Origin: an uncultured Subdoligranulum sp.
GTDB taxonomy: Bacteria; Bacillota; Clostridia; Oscillospirales; Ruminococcaceae
Length of the DNA: 64,000 bases
Assembly (NCBI RefSeq): GCF_963931595.1
Contig: NZ_OZ007030.1
Coordinates: forward strand, 736,481 to 800,480
Direction of reading: 5' to 3'
This document shows positions 42,868 to 51,709 of the stretch, in pieces. A model generated the notes under the pieces. That model had not been told where the DNA came from. It saw only the letters and a list, made by a program, of their open reading frames with translations, and ran no database searches. The stretch's first letter is position 1, and every line of letters begins with the position of its first letter. The translations under genes and the position numbers were made by a program.

Positions 42868-42896
42868 TTGCAAGAAACGGGCGGAACGTGTATTAT
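42868..42896 (+). promoter_or_regulatory. Promoter of the nucleotidyltransferase-merR operon
   Basis: TTGCAA, 17 bp, TATTAT. Confidence 0.65.
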
Positions 42897-42965
42897 GGAC
42901 ATAATGGATGCCATCCGGCAAACATTCTTTTGATGGGAAAAACGGATGGAGGAAGGAGATTCAGT

Positions 42966-43895
42966 ATGGCAAAAAAACCGATTCTGGTGGTGATGGCGGC
43001 CGGTATGGGCAGTCGGTACGGCGGTCTGAAGCAGATCGATCCGGTGGGGCCTTCCGGGGAGGCTATCCTCGACTACAGCCTGTACGACGCCCGCCGCGCC
43101 GGTTTTGAGACGGTGGTCTTTATTATCAAGCATGAAATTGAGGCAGCTTTCAAGGAGGCAGTGGGCGCCCGGGCGGAGCGCGCCGGGCTGGAGGTCCGCT
43201 ATGCCTACCAGCAGCTGGACAAACTGCCCGAAGGTTTCTCGGTGCCGGAGGGCCGCGTCAAACCCTGGGGCACGGCTCATGCGATTCTGGTGGCGGAGGA
43301 AGCCATCGGCGACGCACCCTTCGCCGTCATCAATGCCGACGATTACTATGGCCCCCAGGGTTTCCGACTGATTTATGATTACCTCAGCACCCACGCCGAT
43401 GGTGACCGGTATGCCTGGTCGATGGTGGGCTTTTTGCTGGGCAACACGGTCAGTGCCAACGGCAGCGTGAGCCGCGGCGTCTGCGTCACCGATGGGAAGG
43501 GCGACCTGGTCAGCGTGACCGAGCGCACCTGCATCGAACCCTATGACGGGGGCATCCATTATACCGAGGACGGCGGCGCCACCTGGACCGATCTGCCCGC
43601 CGACACGGTGGTCTCCATGAACCTGTGGGGCTTCACGCCGGGCTATATCGCCGAGGCAAAGGCCGGTTTTGCTGCCTTCCTGCAGGAAAATCTGCCGGTG
43701 AACCCGCTGAAGTGCGAATACTACCTGCCCTCCGTGGTGACGGCCGCGCTGCAGCGCAAGGAAGCGGATGTGCACGTGCTGACCAGCGCCGACAAGTGGT
43801 ACGGCATCACCTACCGGGAGGATAAGCCGGATCTGGTGGCTGCCCTGCAGAAGATGAGCGCCGACGGCCTGTATCCCACCGACAAACTGTTCTGA
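42966..43895 (+). CDS. Sugar nucleotidyltransferase
   Basis: A 309-residue NTP_transferase-family protein. The N-terminal VVMAAGMGSRYGGLKQ motif binds the nucleotide and INADDYYGPQ carries the metal-binding Asp. The C-terminal extension is not assigned; the sugar substrate is unknown. ATG 42966 follows GAAGGAGA; the frame is open further upstream into the promoter and that part is not used. A merR gene lies 15 bp downstream. Confidence 0.88.
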   Translation: MAKKPILVVMAAGMGSRYGGLKQIDPVGPSGEAILDYSLYDARRAGFETVVFIIKHEIEAAFKEAVGARAERAGLEVRYAYQQLDKLPEGFSVPEGRVKPWGTAHAILVAEEAIGDAPFAVINADDYYGPQGFRLIYDYLSTHADGDRYAWSMVGFLLGNTVSANGSVSRGVCVTDGKGDLVSVTERTCIEPYDGGIHYTEDGGATWTDLPADTVVSMNLWGFTPGYIAEAKAGFAAFLQENLPVNPLKCEYYLPSVVTAALQRKEADVHVLTSADKWYGITYREDKPDLVAALQKMSADGLYPTDKLF

Positions 43896-43910
43896 AAAGG
43901 AAATCCCATC

Positions 43911-44366
43911 ATGGCATACACGGTAGGACAGATGGCGAAGCGGCTGGGCATTGCGCCCTCCACGCTGCGCTATTACGACAAGGAAGGGCTGCTGCCCTAT
44001 GTGGAGCGCACGGACGGCGGCATCCGGATGTTTCAGGAGAAGGACTACGAATGGCTGAGCATCATCGAGTGCCTCAAGCAGTCGGGCCTTTCCATCAAGG
44101 AGATCCGGCGGTACATTGATCTGTGCCGGGAAGGGGATGCCACCATCCCGGAACGGCTGCAGCTCTTTGTGAACCGGCGCCTGGCCGTGCAGCAGCAGAT
44201 GGCCCAGCTGCAGAAGACGCTGGATCTTCTGGACTATAAACTCTGGTTCTACCAGACATCGGAGGAAGCCGGCACCACGTCCATCCACGACGGCCAGACG
44301 GCGGAGGATATCCCGGAAGAATACCGGGAAGCTTTCCGGCACGCCCATGGCCGCGGCGACAACTGA
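43911..44366 (+). CDS. MerR-family transcription regulator
   Basis: A 151-residue regulator with a typical MerR winged helix at the N terminus (YTVGQMAKRLGIAPSTLRYYDKEGLLP), a wing segment (FQEKDYEWLSIIECLKQSGLSIKEIRRYI) and a C-terminal coiled coil for dimerisation. The absence of conserved metal-binding cysteines in the effector part suggests a non-metal signal, as in AdhR/TipA-like members. Confidence 0.93.
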   Translation: MAYTVGQMAKRLGIAPSTLRYYDKEGLLPYVERTDGGIRMFQEKDYEWLSIIECLKQSGLSIKEIRRYIDLCREGDATIPERLQLFVNRRLAVQQQMAQLQKTLDLLDYKLWFYQTSEEAGTTSIHDGQTAEDIPEEYREAFRHAHGRGDN

Positions 44367-44373
44367 ACAAAGC

Positions 44374-44405
44374 AAAAGCCCTCTGCCCTGGGGACAGAGG
44401 GCCTT
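44374..44405. terminator. Bidirectional terminator
   Basis: GCCCTCTG / CAGAGGGC stem between convergent genes; the T tract is good for the minus strand and poor for the plus strand. Confidence 0.7.
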
Positions 44406-44462
44406 ATGTTTTGCAGGGAAAGGGAGACCGGCACGCAGGCGAGAACCCTGCCATAGTATGGA

Positions 44463-45191
44463 TTACTCCAGGTTGCCGGTGAGCAGCATGGCGGCGGTCA
44501 GGGCGGCCAGCGGGGCAGTCTCGCAGCGCAGGATGCGCGGTCCCAGTCCCACCGGGATGGCCCCGGCGGCGCTGGCGGCAGAGGCTTCCTCGGCGGCAAA
44601 ACCGCCTTCGCTGCCGGTGATCAGCGCCAGACGCCGGGCACAGCCGGGGGTCAGCAGTTTCCGCAGCGGTTCGCCGCCGCCCTCATAAAAGAAGAGGGTC
44701 TTGTCGTAGGCAGCCAGCGCCCGGCAGACCGCGCCGAAATTCTCCAGCGGCATGGCCACATGGGGAATCTTCGCCCGGCCCGCCTGTTTGGCGGCTTCGA
44801 AGGCGATGCGGTTGTACCGCTCGTTCTTGGCGTCTTCTTTCTTGGGGGCTGCCACACAGTAGCGGCTGAAGAAGGGAACAATTTCCTGCACGCCCAGCTC
44901 CACACTGTGGCGGATGATCTCCTCCAGCTTGCCCTGCTTGGGATAGCCCACAAACAGTGTCACGGCCAGGTCGGGTTCCGCCTTGCTGGGGGCGCCTTCG
45001 CTGACGGAAAACTCCACCCGGCCCGGCACAATGGAGGTGACGGTGCCGGTATATTCCAGTCCGTCCGGCCCGCACAGCACCACCTGTTCGCCGATGCGTG
45101 CCCGCATGACGTTGGCCAGGTGGTGGGCGTCGCCGCCGGTGAGGGAAGCTTGCCCGCCGGCCAGTTCTCTGGTAAAATAGCGGTGCGGCAT
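44463..45191 (-). CDS. rsmE: 16S rRNA (uracil1498-N3)-methyltransferase
   Basis: A 242-residue SPOUT methyltransferase that modifies U1498 of 16S rRNA. An N-terminal PUA-like part (MPHRYFTRE... HHLANVMRARIGE) precedes the knotted SAM site with ITGSEGGFAAEE and GLGPRILRCETA. Encoded one base after prmA, the usual Firmicutes order. Confidence 0.95.
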   Translation of the reverse strand: MPHRYFTRELAGGQASLTGGDAHHLANVMRARIGEQVVLCGPDGLEYTGTVTSIVPGRVEFSVSEGAPSKAEPDLAVTLFVGYPKQGKLEEIIRHSVELGVQEIVPFFSRYCVAAPKKEDAKNERYNRIAFEAAKQAGRAKIPHVAMPLENFGAVCRALAAYDKTLFFYEGGGEPLRKLLTPGCARRLALITGSEGGFAAEEASAASAAGAIPVGLGPRILRCETAPLAALTAAMLLTGNLE

Positions 45192-45192
45192 G

Positions 45193-46113
45193 TTATGCCT
45201 CTTTCTTTTCGCAGATGATGCAGACCCAGCCGCGCTTTTCCTTCACTTCCACAGGATTCAGCCCGGCGGCCGCCAGACCGTCCAGCACTTCCTGCTTGCG
45301 CTCGTCGATGATGCCGCTGGCGATGAACCGGGCACCCGGCGCCATCAGGGACGGTACATGGGGCGCCAGGGAGAGGATGGCCGACGCCACAATGTTGGCG
45401 GTGATGATGTTGTACTGGCCGCTGGCCTTGTCGGAGAGATCACCCACCAGCACGGTGAAGCGGTCAGCCACGCCGTTGCGCTGGGCGTTTTCCCCGGCGG
45501 TGCGCACACACATGGGATCAATGTCCACGCCTTCCGCCTCTTTGGCGCCCAGTTTCAGTGCCGCAATGGCCAGAATGCCCGACCCGGTGCCGATGTCCAG
45601 CACCCGTTCGCCGCCCTGTACGATGGCGTCCAGCGTTTCCAGGCACAGGCTGGTGGTCTCATGGGTGCCGGTGCCGAAGGCCATGCCGGGGTCCATCGTG
45701 ATGGTGATGCGGTCAGTGTCGTAGTGCTCCCAGCCCGGTACCACGGCCAGACGGTTGCCGATGTCCATGGGATGGTAGTATTTCTTCCAGGCGTTCTGCC
45801 AGTCTTCCTGCTCCACGCCGGTGGTGTTCAGCTGGTATTCGATGCCGCTGTTCTTCAGCCGCTCCTCGAAGAGCGGCAGGATCTCGGCGGGGTTCTCATC
45901 GGGGGCCAGGTACATGTGCACGATGACGATATCCCGGGGCTTGTCCAGCAGTTCCTGCTCGATCAGGTCCACATGGGCAATCTCCCAGGACTGCTGTTCC
46001 AGGTCGCTGTAATCTTCAATATAGATGCCGCCGTTGGCTACCATCGTGGCGATGGCTTCGGCGGTGTCGGCGTCGCGCTTGGCGACGGTAATGCTGATAT
46101 CGGTCCATTCCAT
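45193..46113 (-). CDS. prmA: Ribosomal protein L11 methyltransferase
   Basis: A 306-residue SAM-dependent methyltransferase of the PrmA family: the glycine-rich VLDIGTGSGILAIAALKLGA motif, AFGTGTHETT and the catalytic-site ITANIVASAIL. It trimethylates lysines of L11. ATG 46113 has a GGAGG site; the upstream in-frame extension overlaps the promoter and is not used. Confidence 0.95.
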   Translation of the reverse strand: MEWTDISITVAKRDADTAEAIATMVANGGIYIEDYSDLEQQSWEIAHVDLIEQELLDKPRDIVIVHMYLAPDENPAEILPLFEERLKNSGIEYQLNTTGVEQEDWQNAWKKYYHPMDIGNRLAVVPGWEHYDTDRITITMDPGMAFGTGTHETTSLCLETLDAIVQGGERVLDIGTGSGILAIAALKLGAKEAEGVDIDPMCVRTAGENAQRNGVADRFTVLVGDLSDKASGQYNIITANIVASAILSLAPHVPSLMAPGARFIASGIIDERKQEVLDGLAAAGLNPVEVKEKRGWVCIICEKKEA

Positions 46114-46144
46114 ACGAAAAGTCCTCCGTTTCCAATTCTCTTGT

Positions 46145-46173
46145 ATTATACAGGAAACCCCCTCACAATTCAA
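46145..46173 (-). promoter_or_regulatory. Promoter of prmA-rsmE
   Basis: Minus strand: TTGAAT, 17 bp, TATAAT. Confidence 0.8.
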
Positions 46174-46193
46174 TGAAGAAAGGAGAAATCCCC

Positions 46194-46763
46194 ATGCAAA
46201 TTCGTTTGCTGGACTGCGCTGGGGCGCAGAATATCTACGAGACCCGGATGGTGCAGGATTTTCCCGCCGCGGAGCTCAAACCCTTTTCCGCCGTGCGGGA
46301 GATGATGCAGGCGGGCATCTATGAGCCGCTGGTCCTGGAGGAAGAAGACGGCCGTCTGCTGGCCTATGCCTGGCAGGTGCTGCTGCCGGGACGGCGCAGC
46401 GCGCTGCTGGACTATTTTGCCGTGCGCAGCGACCTGCGGGGCGGCGGCATCGGTACCCGGGCGCTCCACGCGCTGGCGGACCACTACCGGGACCGGCTGG
46501 ACGATCTGATTCTCGAATGCGAGCATCCCGATGAAGCGCCCGACCGGGCGGTGGCAAAGCGACGCATTGCCTTTTATCTGCGGGCGGGTGCCTGTGCCAC
46601 CCGCATCGAGAGCCGGGTGTTCGGGGTGCGCTACAACATCCTGACGCTGCCCTGCGGCGGCCATGAAACCGATGCCGTGGTGAGCCGGGAACTCAAGGAT
46701 CTCTACCGCATGATGGTCCCCGAACCCTATTATCGCGGCAACGTGATATTTTACGACCCCTGA
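46194..46763 (+). CDS. GNAT-family acetyltransferase
   Basis: A 189-residue N-acetyltransferase with the acetyl-CoA loop SDLRGGGIGTRALHALADHY near residue 85 and a C-terminal strand region. Substrate unknown. ATG 46194 sits behind AAAGGAG; an ATG 21 bases further upstream lies before that ribosome site and is rejected. It precedes spoVAC by 34 bp. Confidence 0.87.
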   Translation: MQIRLLDCAGAQNIYETRMVQDFPAAELKPFSAVREMMQAGIYEPLVLEEEDGRLLAYAWQVLLPGRRSALLDYFAVRSDLRGGGIGTRALHALADHYRDRLDDLILECEHPDEAPDRAVAKRRIAFYLRAGACATRIESRVFGVRYNILTLPCGGHETDAVVSRELKDLYRMMVPEPYYRGNVIFYDP

Positions 46764-46773
46764 GGGTATACTA
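46744..46773 (+). promoter_or_regulatory. Sigma-G/F-like promoter of spoVAC
   Basis: TGATA, 18 bp, TATACTA, in the end of the GNAT gene. The core ATA and ATACTA fit the sigma-G pattern (gHATR, 17-18 bp, CATnHTA) with mismatches at the outer bases. Forespore expression is expected for spoVA genes. Confidence 0.35.
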
Positions 46774-46797
46774 CCCCCGTGAGGGGGCATAGCAACC

Positions 46798-47241
46798 ATG
46801 AAACTGAATCCGAAAGAATATGCCCGCATGGTATCCCGAGCAACGCCGCATTCGCCGGTGGTCCGGGACTGCCTGTGGGCATTTTTTGTGGGCGGCAGTA
46901 TCTGCCTGCTGGGAGAAGTGCTACGCCAGGTCTTTCTTATCTGGTATGACGCTTCGCTGGCCGGCACGCTGACGAGCATCGCGCTGATTTTTCTGTCGGC
47001 CGTCTGTACAGCGCTGGGGTGGTACCAGAAATTGGCCACCCGGGCCGGAGCCGGTACGCTGGTGCCCATCACAGGGTTTGCCAATTCAGTGGTGAGCCCG
47101 GCCATCGAGTTCAAGGCGGAGGGCTGGGTCACCGGTGTGGGCGCCAAGATTTTCGGCATAGCAGGGCCGGTCATTGCCTACGGCACCGCCGCTTCGGCGG
47201 TGTGGGGGCTGCTCTACTGGCTGCTGGGAAAGGTGGGGTGA
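46798..47241 (+). CDS. spoVAC: Stage V sporulation protein AC
   Basis: A 147-residue membrane protein with four hydrophobic segments. MKLNPKEYARMV at the start, and AGAGTLVPITGFANSVVSPAIEFKAEGWVTGVGAKIF (in overlapping parts), are the SpoVAC signature. It forms part of the channel that moves dipicolinic acid into the forespore and out at germination. The ribosome site GAGGGGG is paired with an upstream CCCCC in a small hairpin (46774-46787). Confidence 0.95.
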   Translation: MKLNPKEYARMVSRATPHSPVVRDCLWAFFVGGSICLLGEVLRQVFLIWYDASLAGTLTSIALIFLSAVCTALGWYQKLATRAGAGTLVPITGFANSVVSPAIEFKAEGWVTGVGAKIFGIAGPVIAYGTAASAVWGLLYWLLGKVG

Positions 47242-47244
47242 TCC

Positions 47245-48270
47245 ATGGCCATTCGCAGAAAGGACACGGTTCTGTTTGAAAAACCGCCGGTCATTGCAGC
47301 CTGGGCCGCAGCGGGGGGCAAGAAGGAGAGCGAGGGGCCGCTGGCGGCGGGCTTTGACTTCCTGACCGAGGATGCCTCCTTCCCGGACGAAGCCTGCGCC
47401 AATTGGGAGCAGGCGGAAAGCTACCTGCAGCAGAAAGCGGCGGAACTCTGTCTGCGCAAGGCGGGCATCAGCCGCAAGGAGGTGGACCTGGCGCTGGCGG
47501 GGGACCTGCAGGCCCAGTGCACGGCCAGCAACTACACCATGCGCGCCCTGGGAATCCCCTTTGCCGGGGTGTACGGGGCCTGTTCCACCATGGCGGAAAC
47601 GCTGTGCCTGGCGGCGTCACTGGCGGCCACCGGCATAGCGCATCAGGTTCTGGCGCTGACAAGCAGCCATTTCTGTGCGGCGGAACGGCAGTTCCGTACT
47701 CCGCTGGACTATGGCGCCAAGCGCACCACCACCGCCCAGTGGACCGCCACCGCGGCGGGGGCCTGTCTGCTACGCAGTCCGGGCCAGCCCGGGGCGCGGG
47801 TGCTGTCGGTGACTTTTGGCAGGGTGCAGGACTATGCGGTGCACGACATCAACAATATGGGCGCGGCCATGATGCCGGCGGCGGCTTCCACGCTGCTGCG
47901 GTATTTTGCGGCCACCGGCACGCAGCCTTCGGACTTCGATGCCATTTTTACAGGCGATCTGGGGGAAGTGGGCAGCGGGCTGCTGCGGGAGCAGATGGAG
48001 CGGGAGGGTGTGCCGCTGCCCAACCACCGGGACTGCGGCTGCCTGTTGTACGATGTGGCTGCCCAGAACGTCCAGGCGGGCGGCAGCGGGGCCGGGTGCA
48101 GCGCGGCGGTACTCTGTGCCCATATCCTGCCGCATCTGCAAAACGGGCGTTACCACCGGGTGCTGTTTGTGGCCACCGGTGCGCTGATGAGCCAGACCAC
48201 CTTTTTGCAGGGGGAGAGCATCCCCGGCATTGCCCATTGCGTGGAACTGGCAGGGGAGGGAACCGAATGA
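47245..48270 (+). CDS. spoVAD: Stage V sporulation protein AD
   Basis: A 341-residue thiolase-fold protein that in Bacillus binds dipicolinic acid directly. The segments GACSTMAETLCLAASLAA, FRTPLDYGAKRTTTAQWT and GDLGEVGSGLL are conserved in SpoVAD. Part of the three-gene spoVA set usual in Clostridia (AC-AD-AE). The stop overlaps the spoVAE start. Confidence 0.95.
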   Translation: MAIRRKDTVLFEKPPVIAAWAAAGGKKESEGPLAAGFDFLTEDASFPDEACANWEQAESYLQQKAAELCLRKAGISRKEVDLALAGDLQAQCTASNYTMRALGIPFAGVYGACSTMAETLCLAASLAATGIAHQVLALTSSHFCAAERQFRTPLDYGAKRTTTAQWTATAAGACLLRSPGQPGARVLSVTFGRVQDYAVHDINNMGAAMMPAAASTLLRYFAATGTQPSDFDAIFTGDLGEVGSGLLREQMEREGVPLPNHRDCGCLLYDVAAQNVQAGGSGAGCSAAVLCAHILPHLQNGRYHRVLFVATGALMSQTTFLQGESIPGIAHCVELAGEGTE

Positions 48271-48623
48271 ACTATCTGTGGGCGTTTGTGATCGGCGGCG
48301 CCATCTGCGTTATTGGCCAGCTGCTGATCGATTACACCAGCCTGTCACCGGCGCGCATCCTGACCGGCTATGTGGTGGCGGGGGTGGTGCTCAGCGCGGT
48401 GGGACTGTACAAGCCGCTGGTGGACCTGGCCGGTGCCGGGGCCAGCGTACCGCTGCTGGGGTTCGGCCATCTGCTGGCCCAGGGGGTCAGACAGGCGGTG
48501 GACCAGTGCGGCCTGCCCGGCATTTTTACCGGCGGGCTCACGGCGGCTTCGGGCGGCATTGCGGCCAGTTTGCTCTTTGCTTTGGCGGCAGCACTGGTGG
48601 GCAAAAGCCGGGACCAGAACTGA
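48267..48623 (+). CDS. spoVAE: Stage V sporulation protein AE
   Basis: A 118-residue membrane protein: MNYLWAFVIGGAICVIGQLL, then LSPARILTGYVVAGVVLSAVGLY and LVDLAGAGASVPLLGFGHLL are the SpoVAE/SpoVAEB signature. It overlaps spoVAD by 4 bp (ATGA) and has a GGGGAGGG site. This frame runs on as part of a longer open frame antiphase to spoVAD; only this part is real. Confidence 0.93.
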   Translation: MNYLWAFVIGGAICVIGQLLIDYTSLSPARILTGYVVAGVVLSAVGLYKPLVDLAGAGASVPLLGFGHLLAQGVRQAVDQCGLPGIFTGGLTAASGGIAASLLFALAAALVGKSRDQN

Positions 48624-48632
48624 TACAACATG

Positions 48633-48666
48633 AAAATGCCCGCCGGGTTTCCCCGGCGGGCATTGT
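48633..48666. terminator. Bidirectional terminator
   Basis: AATGCCCGCCGGG / CCCGGCGGGCATT with a TTTC loop, between spoVAE and rpsT. Confidence 0.88.
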
Positions 48667-48678
48667 TCATGCGATCAA

Positions 48679-48945
48679 TTACTGAGCAGCAACCTTGTTG
48701 GCGCGCTTAGCCATGCGGCTGACCTTGCGGGCAGCGGTGTTCTTATGGATGACACCCTTGCTCTTGGCAGAGTCAATGGCAGAGACGGCGGCTTTCATGA
48801 CGGCGTCTTTGTCAGCAGCATTGCTGTCGATGGCAGCGTCTGCCTTTTTGATCACTGTTTTCAGGTTGGACTTGATGGCCTTGTTGTGCATGGCCTCTTT
48901 CTTGGCCTGGACAACGCGGTCCTTCTGAGATTTGATATTAGGCAT
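48679..48945 (-). CDS. rpsT: 30S ribosomal protein S20
   Basis: An 88-residue basic protein beginning MPNIKSQKDRVVQAKKEA with the conserved GVIHKNTAARKVSRMAKR end. ATG 48945 follows AAGGAGGTGG; an upstream ATG three codons earlier lies inside the ribosome site. In Bacillus rpsT faces gpr-spoIIP; here spoIIP follows directly. Confidence 0.97.
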   Translation of the reverse strand: MPNIKSQKDRVVQAKKEAMHNKAIKSNLKTVIKKADAAIDSNAADKDAVMKAAVSAIDSAKSKGVIHKNTAARKVSRMAKRANKVAAQ

Positions 48946-48983
48946 TCGTTCCACCTCCTTGGTTCCCCATAACAGTATAAGTT

Positions 48984-49012
48984 ATCCTACCACATTTTTT
49001 CGGCCCTTGCAA
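48984..49012 (-). promoter_or_regulatory. Promoter of rpsT
   Basis: Minus strand: TTGCAA, 17 bp, TAGGAT. Confidence 0.6.
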
Positions 49013-49032
49013 GTGCTTTTTTAAAAAAATAT

Positions 49033-49061
49033 GCATGATGGACCCAAAAATCACATAAAGT
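49033..49061 (+). promoter_or_regulatory. Sigma-E-like promoter of spoIIP
   Basis: GCATGAT, 14 bp, CATAAAGT, matching the sigma-E pattern at 5 of 7 and 7 of 8 positions. Predicted start is about 17 bp before the chosen ATG. Confidence 0.5.
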
Positions 49062-49084
49062 GGGAGGGAATGGAGGTGGCCTCT

Positions 49085-50230
49085 ATGGGTTTGCTGCGCC
49101 GCTGTCTGGCGGTTTTGGTCTGCACGGCGGTGCTGGCGGGCGGTACGGCGCTGACGCTGGCCGCGGCGGCCCGCCTGCCGGGGCGGACCTGGCTGCTGCG
49201 GGGAGCGGTCCTCTGCCAGGACCCGGCGGCCGCGGTCTCGCTGCACTGGTCAGCTCCCATGGTAACCCCGCAGCCCACCGAAGAACCGTCGGCCGCGGCG
49301 GCAGTCACAGCAACGCCGCAGCCCTCCCCGGTGCCGGAACAGTCCGCTGCAGCGCCGGAAGCGACGCCCTCTCCCGCACCCACGGCCACCCCGCTGCCCA
49401 GCGCCGCGCCGGAAATCGAAAACCCCGGGCGCATCCGCGCCGAACAGTTCGGCCAGGGCAGCGGCACCGGGTATATTACTCTGGGGGCGGGCAGCATCCA
49501 CAACCTTACCCAGTACAGCGACGCCGACCTGCGGTCCGCCGTCACCACACCGTCGCTTCCCTTTGACGTGGAGGTGAACAGCGACGAACCCCAGGTGCTG
49601 ATTCTCCACACCCACGCCACTGAGACCTACCAGACCTGGCCGGACCTGGTGTACGATCCCGACTTCACCGCCCGCTCCCAGAACAACGAACTCAACATGT
49701 GCGCCGTGGGGGAGAGGATGGCCCAGGTGCTCAACGCGGCGGGCATCAATACGCTGCACGATACAACCCTACACGATTCCCCCAGCTACACCGAGAGCTA
49801 TGACCGCAGCTACGCCACCACCCAGGCATATCTGGAAAAATACCCTTCCATCAAGGTGGTGCTGGACGTTCACCGGGATGCCATCGAGGATGCCGACGGC
49901 ACCCGGGTCAAACCGCTGTGCACGGTCAACGGTGAGGATACCGCCCAGGTCATGATCATTGCCGGGTGTGACAACGGTTCCAGCATCCGTCTGCCCAACT
50001 GGCGGCTCAACCTGCGCTTTGCGGCCGCCTGGGAGGACGCCATGGAAAGCCGTACCCCGGGGCTGACCCGCCCGGTCATGTGCGCCTACCGGTACTACAA
50101 CCAGGACCTGACCACCGGCAGCCTGCTCATCGAGATCGGCGGCCACGCCAATACGGTGGCGGAGGCGGTGCGGGGCGGACAGTACGCGGCCGAGGCGCTG
50201 GCGGTGCTGCTGGGCGGCCATGTAGACTGA
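49085..50230 (+). CDS. spoIIP: Stage II sporulation protein P
   Basis: A 381-residue SpoIIP: N-terminal membrane helix, Pro/Ala-rich linker (about 50-130), and an amidase/endopeptidase domain with LILHTHATETYQ (zinc ligands), VVLDVHRDAI and TGSLLIEIGGHANTVAEA. With SpoIIM and SpoIID it degrades septal peptidoglycan during engulfment. ATG 49085 has GGAGGTGG 6 bp upstream; ATG 49070 has its purines too close. A gpr gene, which normally precedes spoIIP, is absent here. Confidence 0.94.
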   Translation: MGLLRRCLAVLVCTAVLAGGTALTLAAAARLPGRTWLLRGAVLCQDPAAAVSLHWSAPMVTPQPTEEPSAAAAVTATPQPSPVPEQSAAAPEATPSPAPTATPLPSAAPEIENPGRIRAEQFGQGSGTGYITLGAGSIHNLTQYSDADLRSAVTTPSLPFDVEVNSDEPQVLILHTHATETYQTWPDLVYDPDFTARSQNNELNMCAVGERMAQVLNAAGINTLHDTTLHDSPSYTESYDRSYATTQAYLEKYPSIKVVLDVHRDAIEDADGTRVKPLCTVNGEDTAQVMIIAGCDNGSSIRLPNWRLNLRFAAAWEDAMESRTPGLTRPVMCAYRYYNQDLTTGSLLIEIGGHANTVAEAVRGGQYAAEALAVLLGGHVD

Positions 50231-50252
50231 CGGCCTGCCCTTAAAAAAATAC

Positions 50253-50281
50253 TGTACAATTCGGTCCCGACCCGCTATAAT
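50253..50281 (+). promoter_or_regulatory. Promoter of asnS
   Basis: TGTACA, 17 bp, TATAAT. Confidence 0.7.
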
Positions 50282-50323
50282 AAGAACAATCATTGTTTTT
50301 AGTAAAAGAGGAGTGGACCACCC

Positions 50324-51709
50324 ATGCAGAGAACCGAACTCGTATCGCTGTACAAGGCCACCCCCGCCGACGGCACCAAGGTCACCGTCTGCGGCTGGGC
50401 CAAGACGGTGCGTGATTCCAAGAATATCGGCTTTATCTCGCTGTCCGACGGCAGCTGCTACAAGCCCGTGCAGATCGTTTTCCAGGCCGACAAGCTGTCC
50501 AACTACGCGGAGATCGCCAAGTGCGGCCTGTACACCAGCTTTGAGGTCACCGGCACGCTGGTGCTGACCCCCAACGCCAAGCAGCCCTTCGAAATCAATG
50601 CCGACGCCATCACGGTGCTGGGCCCCTGCGGCCCCGAGTACCCGCTGCAGAAAAAGAAGATGGGCATGGACTATCTGCGCACCATGACCCACCTGCGCCC
50701 CCGCACCAACACCTTCAATGCGGCGTTCCGGGTGCGCGGCCAGGCGGCGTTTGCCATCCATCAGTTCTTCCATGAGCGGGGCTTCACCTACGTGCACACC
50801 CCCATCTTCACCGGCTCCGACTGTGAGGGCGCCGGCGAGATGTTCCAGGTGACCACCATGGACCTCAACGACATCCCCCGCACCGAGGACGGCGCCGTGG
50901 ACTACACCAAGGACTTCTTCAAGCGCCCGGTGAACCTGACGGTGTCCGGTCAGCTGGAAGCGGAGGCCATGGCCATGGCGCTGGGCAATGTCTACACCTT
51001 CGGCCCCACCTTCCGCGCCGAGAAGAGCTACGACACCCGTCATGCGGCGGAGTTCTGGATGATCGAGCCCGAGATGGCCTTTGCCGACCTCAATACCTAC
51101 ATGGACACCGCCGAGGCGATGACCAAGTATGTTATCCGCTTCCTGCTGGACAACTGCCACGACGAGCTGGCCTTCTTCAATCAGTTCTTTGACAAGGGCC
51201 TGCTGGAACGGCTGGAGCTGGTGGCAAGTTCGGAGTTTGCCCGGGTCAGCTACACCGACGCCATCGAGCTGCTCAAGCAGAACGACGCCAACTTCCAGTA
51301 CAAGGTATCCTGGGGCATGGATCTGCAGACCGAGCACGAGCGGTATCTCACCGAGCAAATCTTCAAGAAGCCGGTGTTCGTCACCGACTACCCCAAGGAG
51401 ATCAAGGCGTTCTATATGCGCCAGAACGAGGACGGCAAGACGGTGGCCGCTGCGGACATGCTGGTGCCCGGCATCGGCGAGCTGATCGGCGGTTCCCAGC
51501 GTGAGGAGCGCCTCGACGTGCTGACTGCCCGTCTGGACGAGCTGGGTCTGCGCCGGGAGGACTACGACTGGTATCTGGATCTGCGCCGTTTCGGCAGCGT
51601 CAAGCATGCGGGCTATGGCCTGGGCTTCGAGCGGCTGCTGATGTATGTGACCGGCATTCCCAACATCCGGGACGTTATCCCGTTCCCGCGCACCTGCGGA
51701 GGTTTTTGA
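50324..51709 (+). CDS. asnS: Asparaginyl-tRNA synthetase
   Basis: A 461-residue class IIb synthetase. N-terminal OB-fold anticodon domain ([22 protein letters not shown]), then the catalytic core with the [17 protein letters not shown] region, [26 protein letters not shown] and motif 3 [27 protein letters not shown] (in parts). These mark AsnRS rather than AspRS. Promoter and GAGGAG site are upstream, and mutY overlaps its stop by one base. Confidence 0.97.
   Translation: MQRTELVSLYKATPADGTKVTVCGWAKTVRDSKNIGFISLSDGSCYKPVQIVFQADKLSNYAEIAKCGLYTSFEVTGTLVLTPNAKQPFEINADAITVLGPCGPEYPLQKKKMGMDYLRTMTHLRPRTNTFNAAFRVRGQAAFAIHQFFHERGFTYVHTPIFTGSDCEGAGEMFQVTTMDLNDIPRTEDGAVDYTKDFFKRPVNLTVSGQLEAEAMAMALGNVYTFGPTFRAEKSYDTRHAAEFWMIEPEMAFADLNTYMDTAEAMTKYVIRFLLDNCHDELAFFNQFFDKGLLERLELVASSEFARVSYTDAIELLKQNDANFQYKVSWGMDLQTEHERYLTEQIFKKPVFVTDYPKEIKAFYMRQNEDGKTVAAADMLVPGIGELIGGSQREERLDVLTARLDELGLRREDYDWYLDLRRFGSVKHAGYGLGFERLLMYVTGIPNIRDVIPFPRTCGGF

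Noticed and set aside
46173..46194. ATG 46173 as start of the GNAT gene
   Set aside because: It lies before the AAAGGAG ribosome site and overlaps the -35 box of prmA; ATG 46194 fits better.
47403..48266. Long frame overlapping spoVAD in another phase
   Set aside because: Only its last 119 codons (spoVAE) show family sequence; the rest is a shadow of spoVAD.
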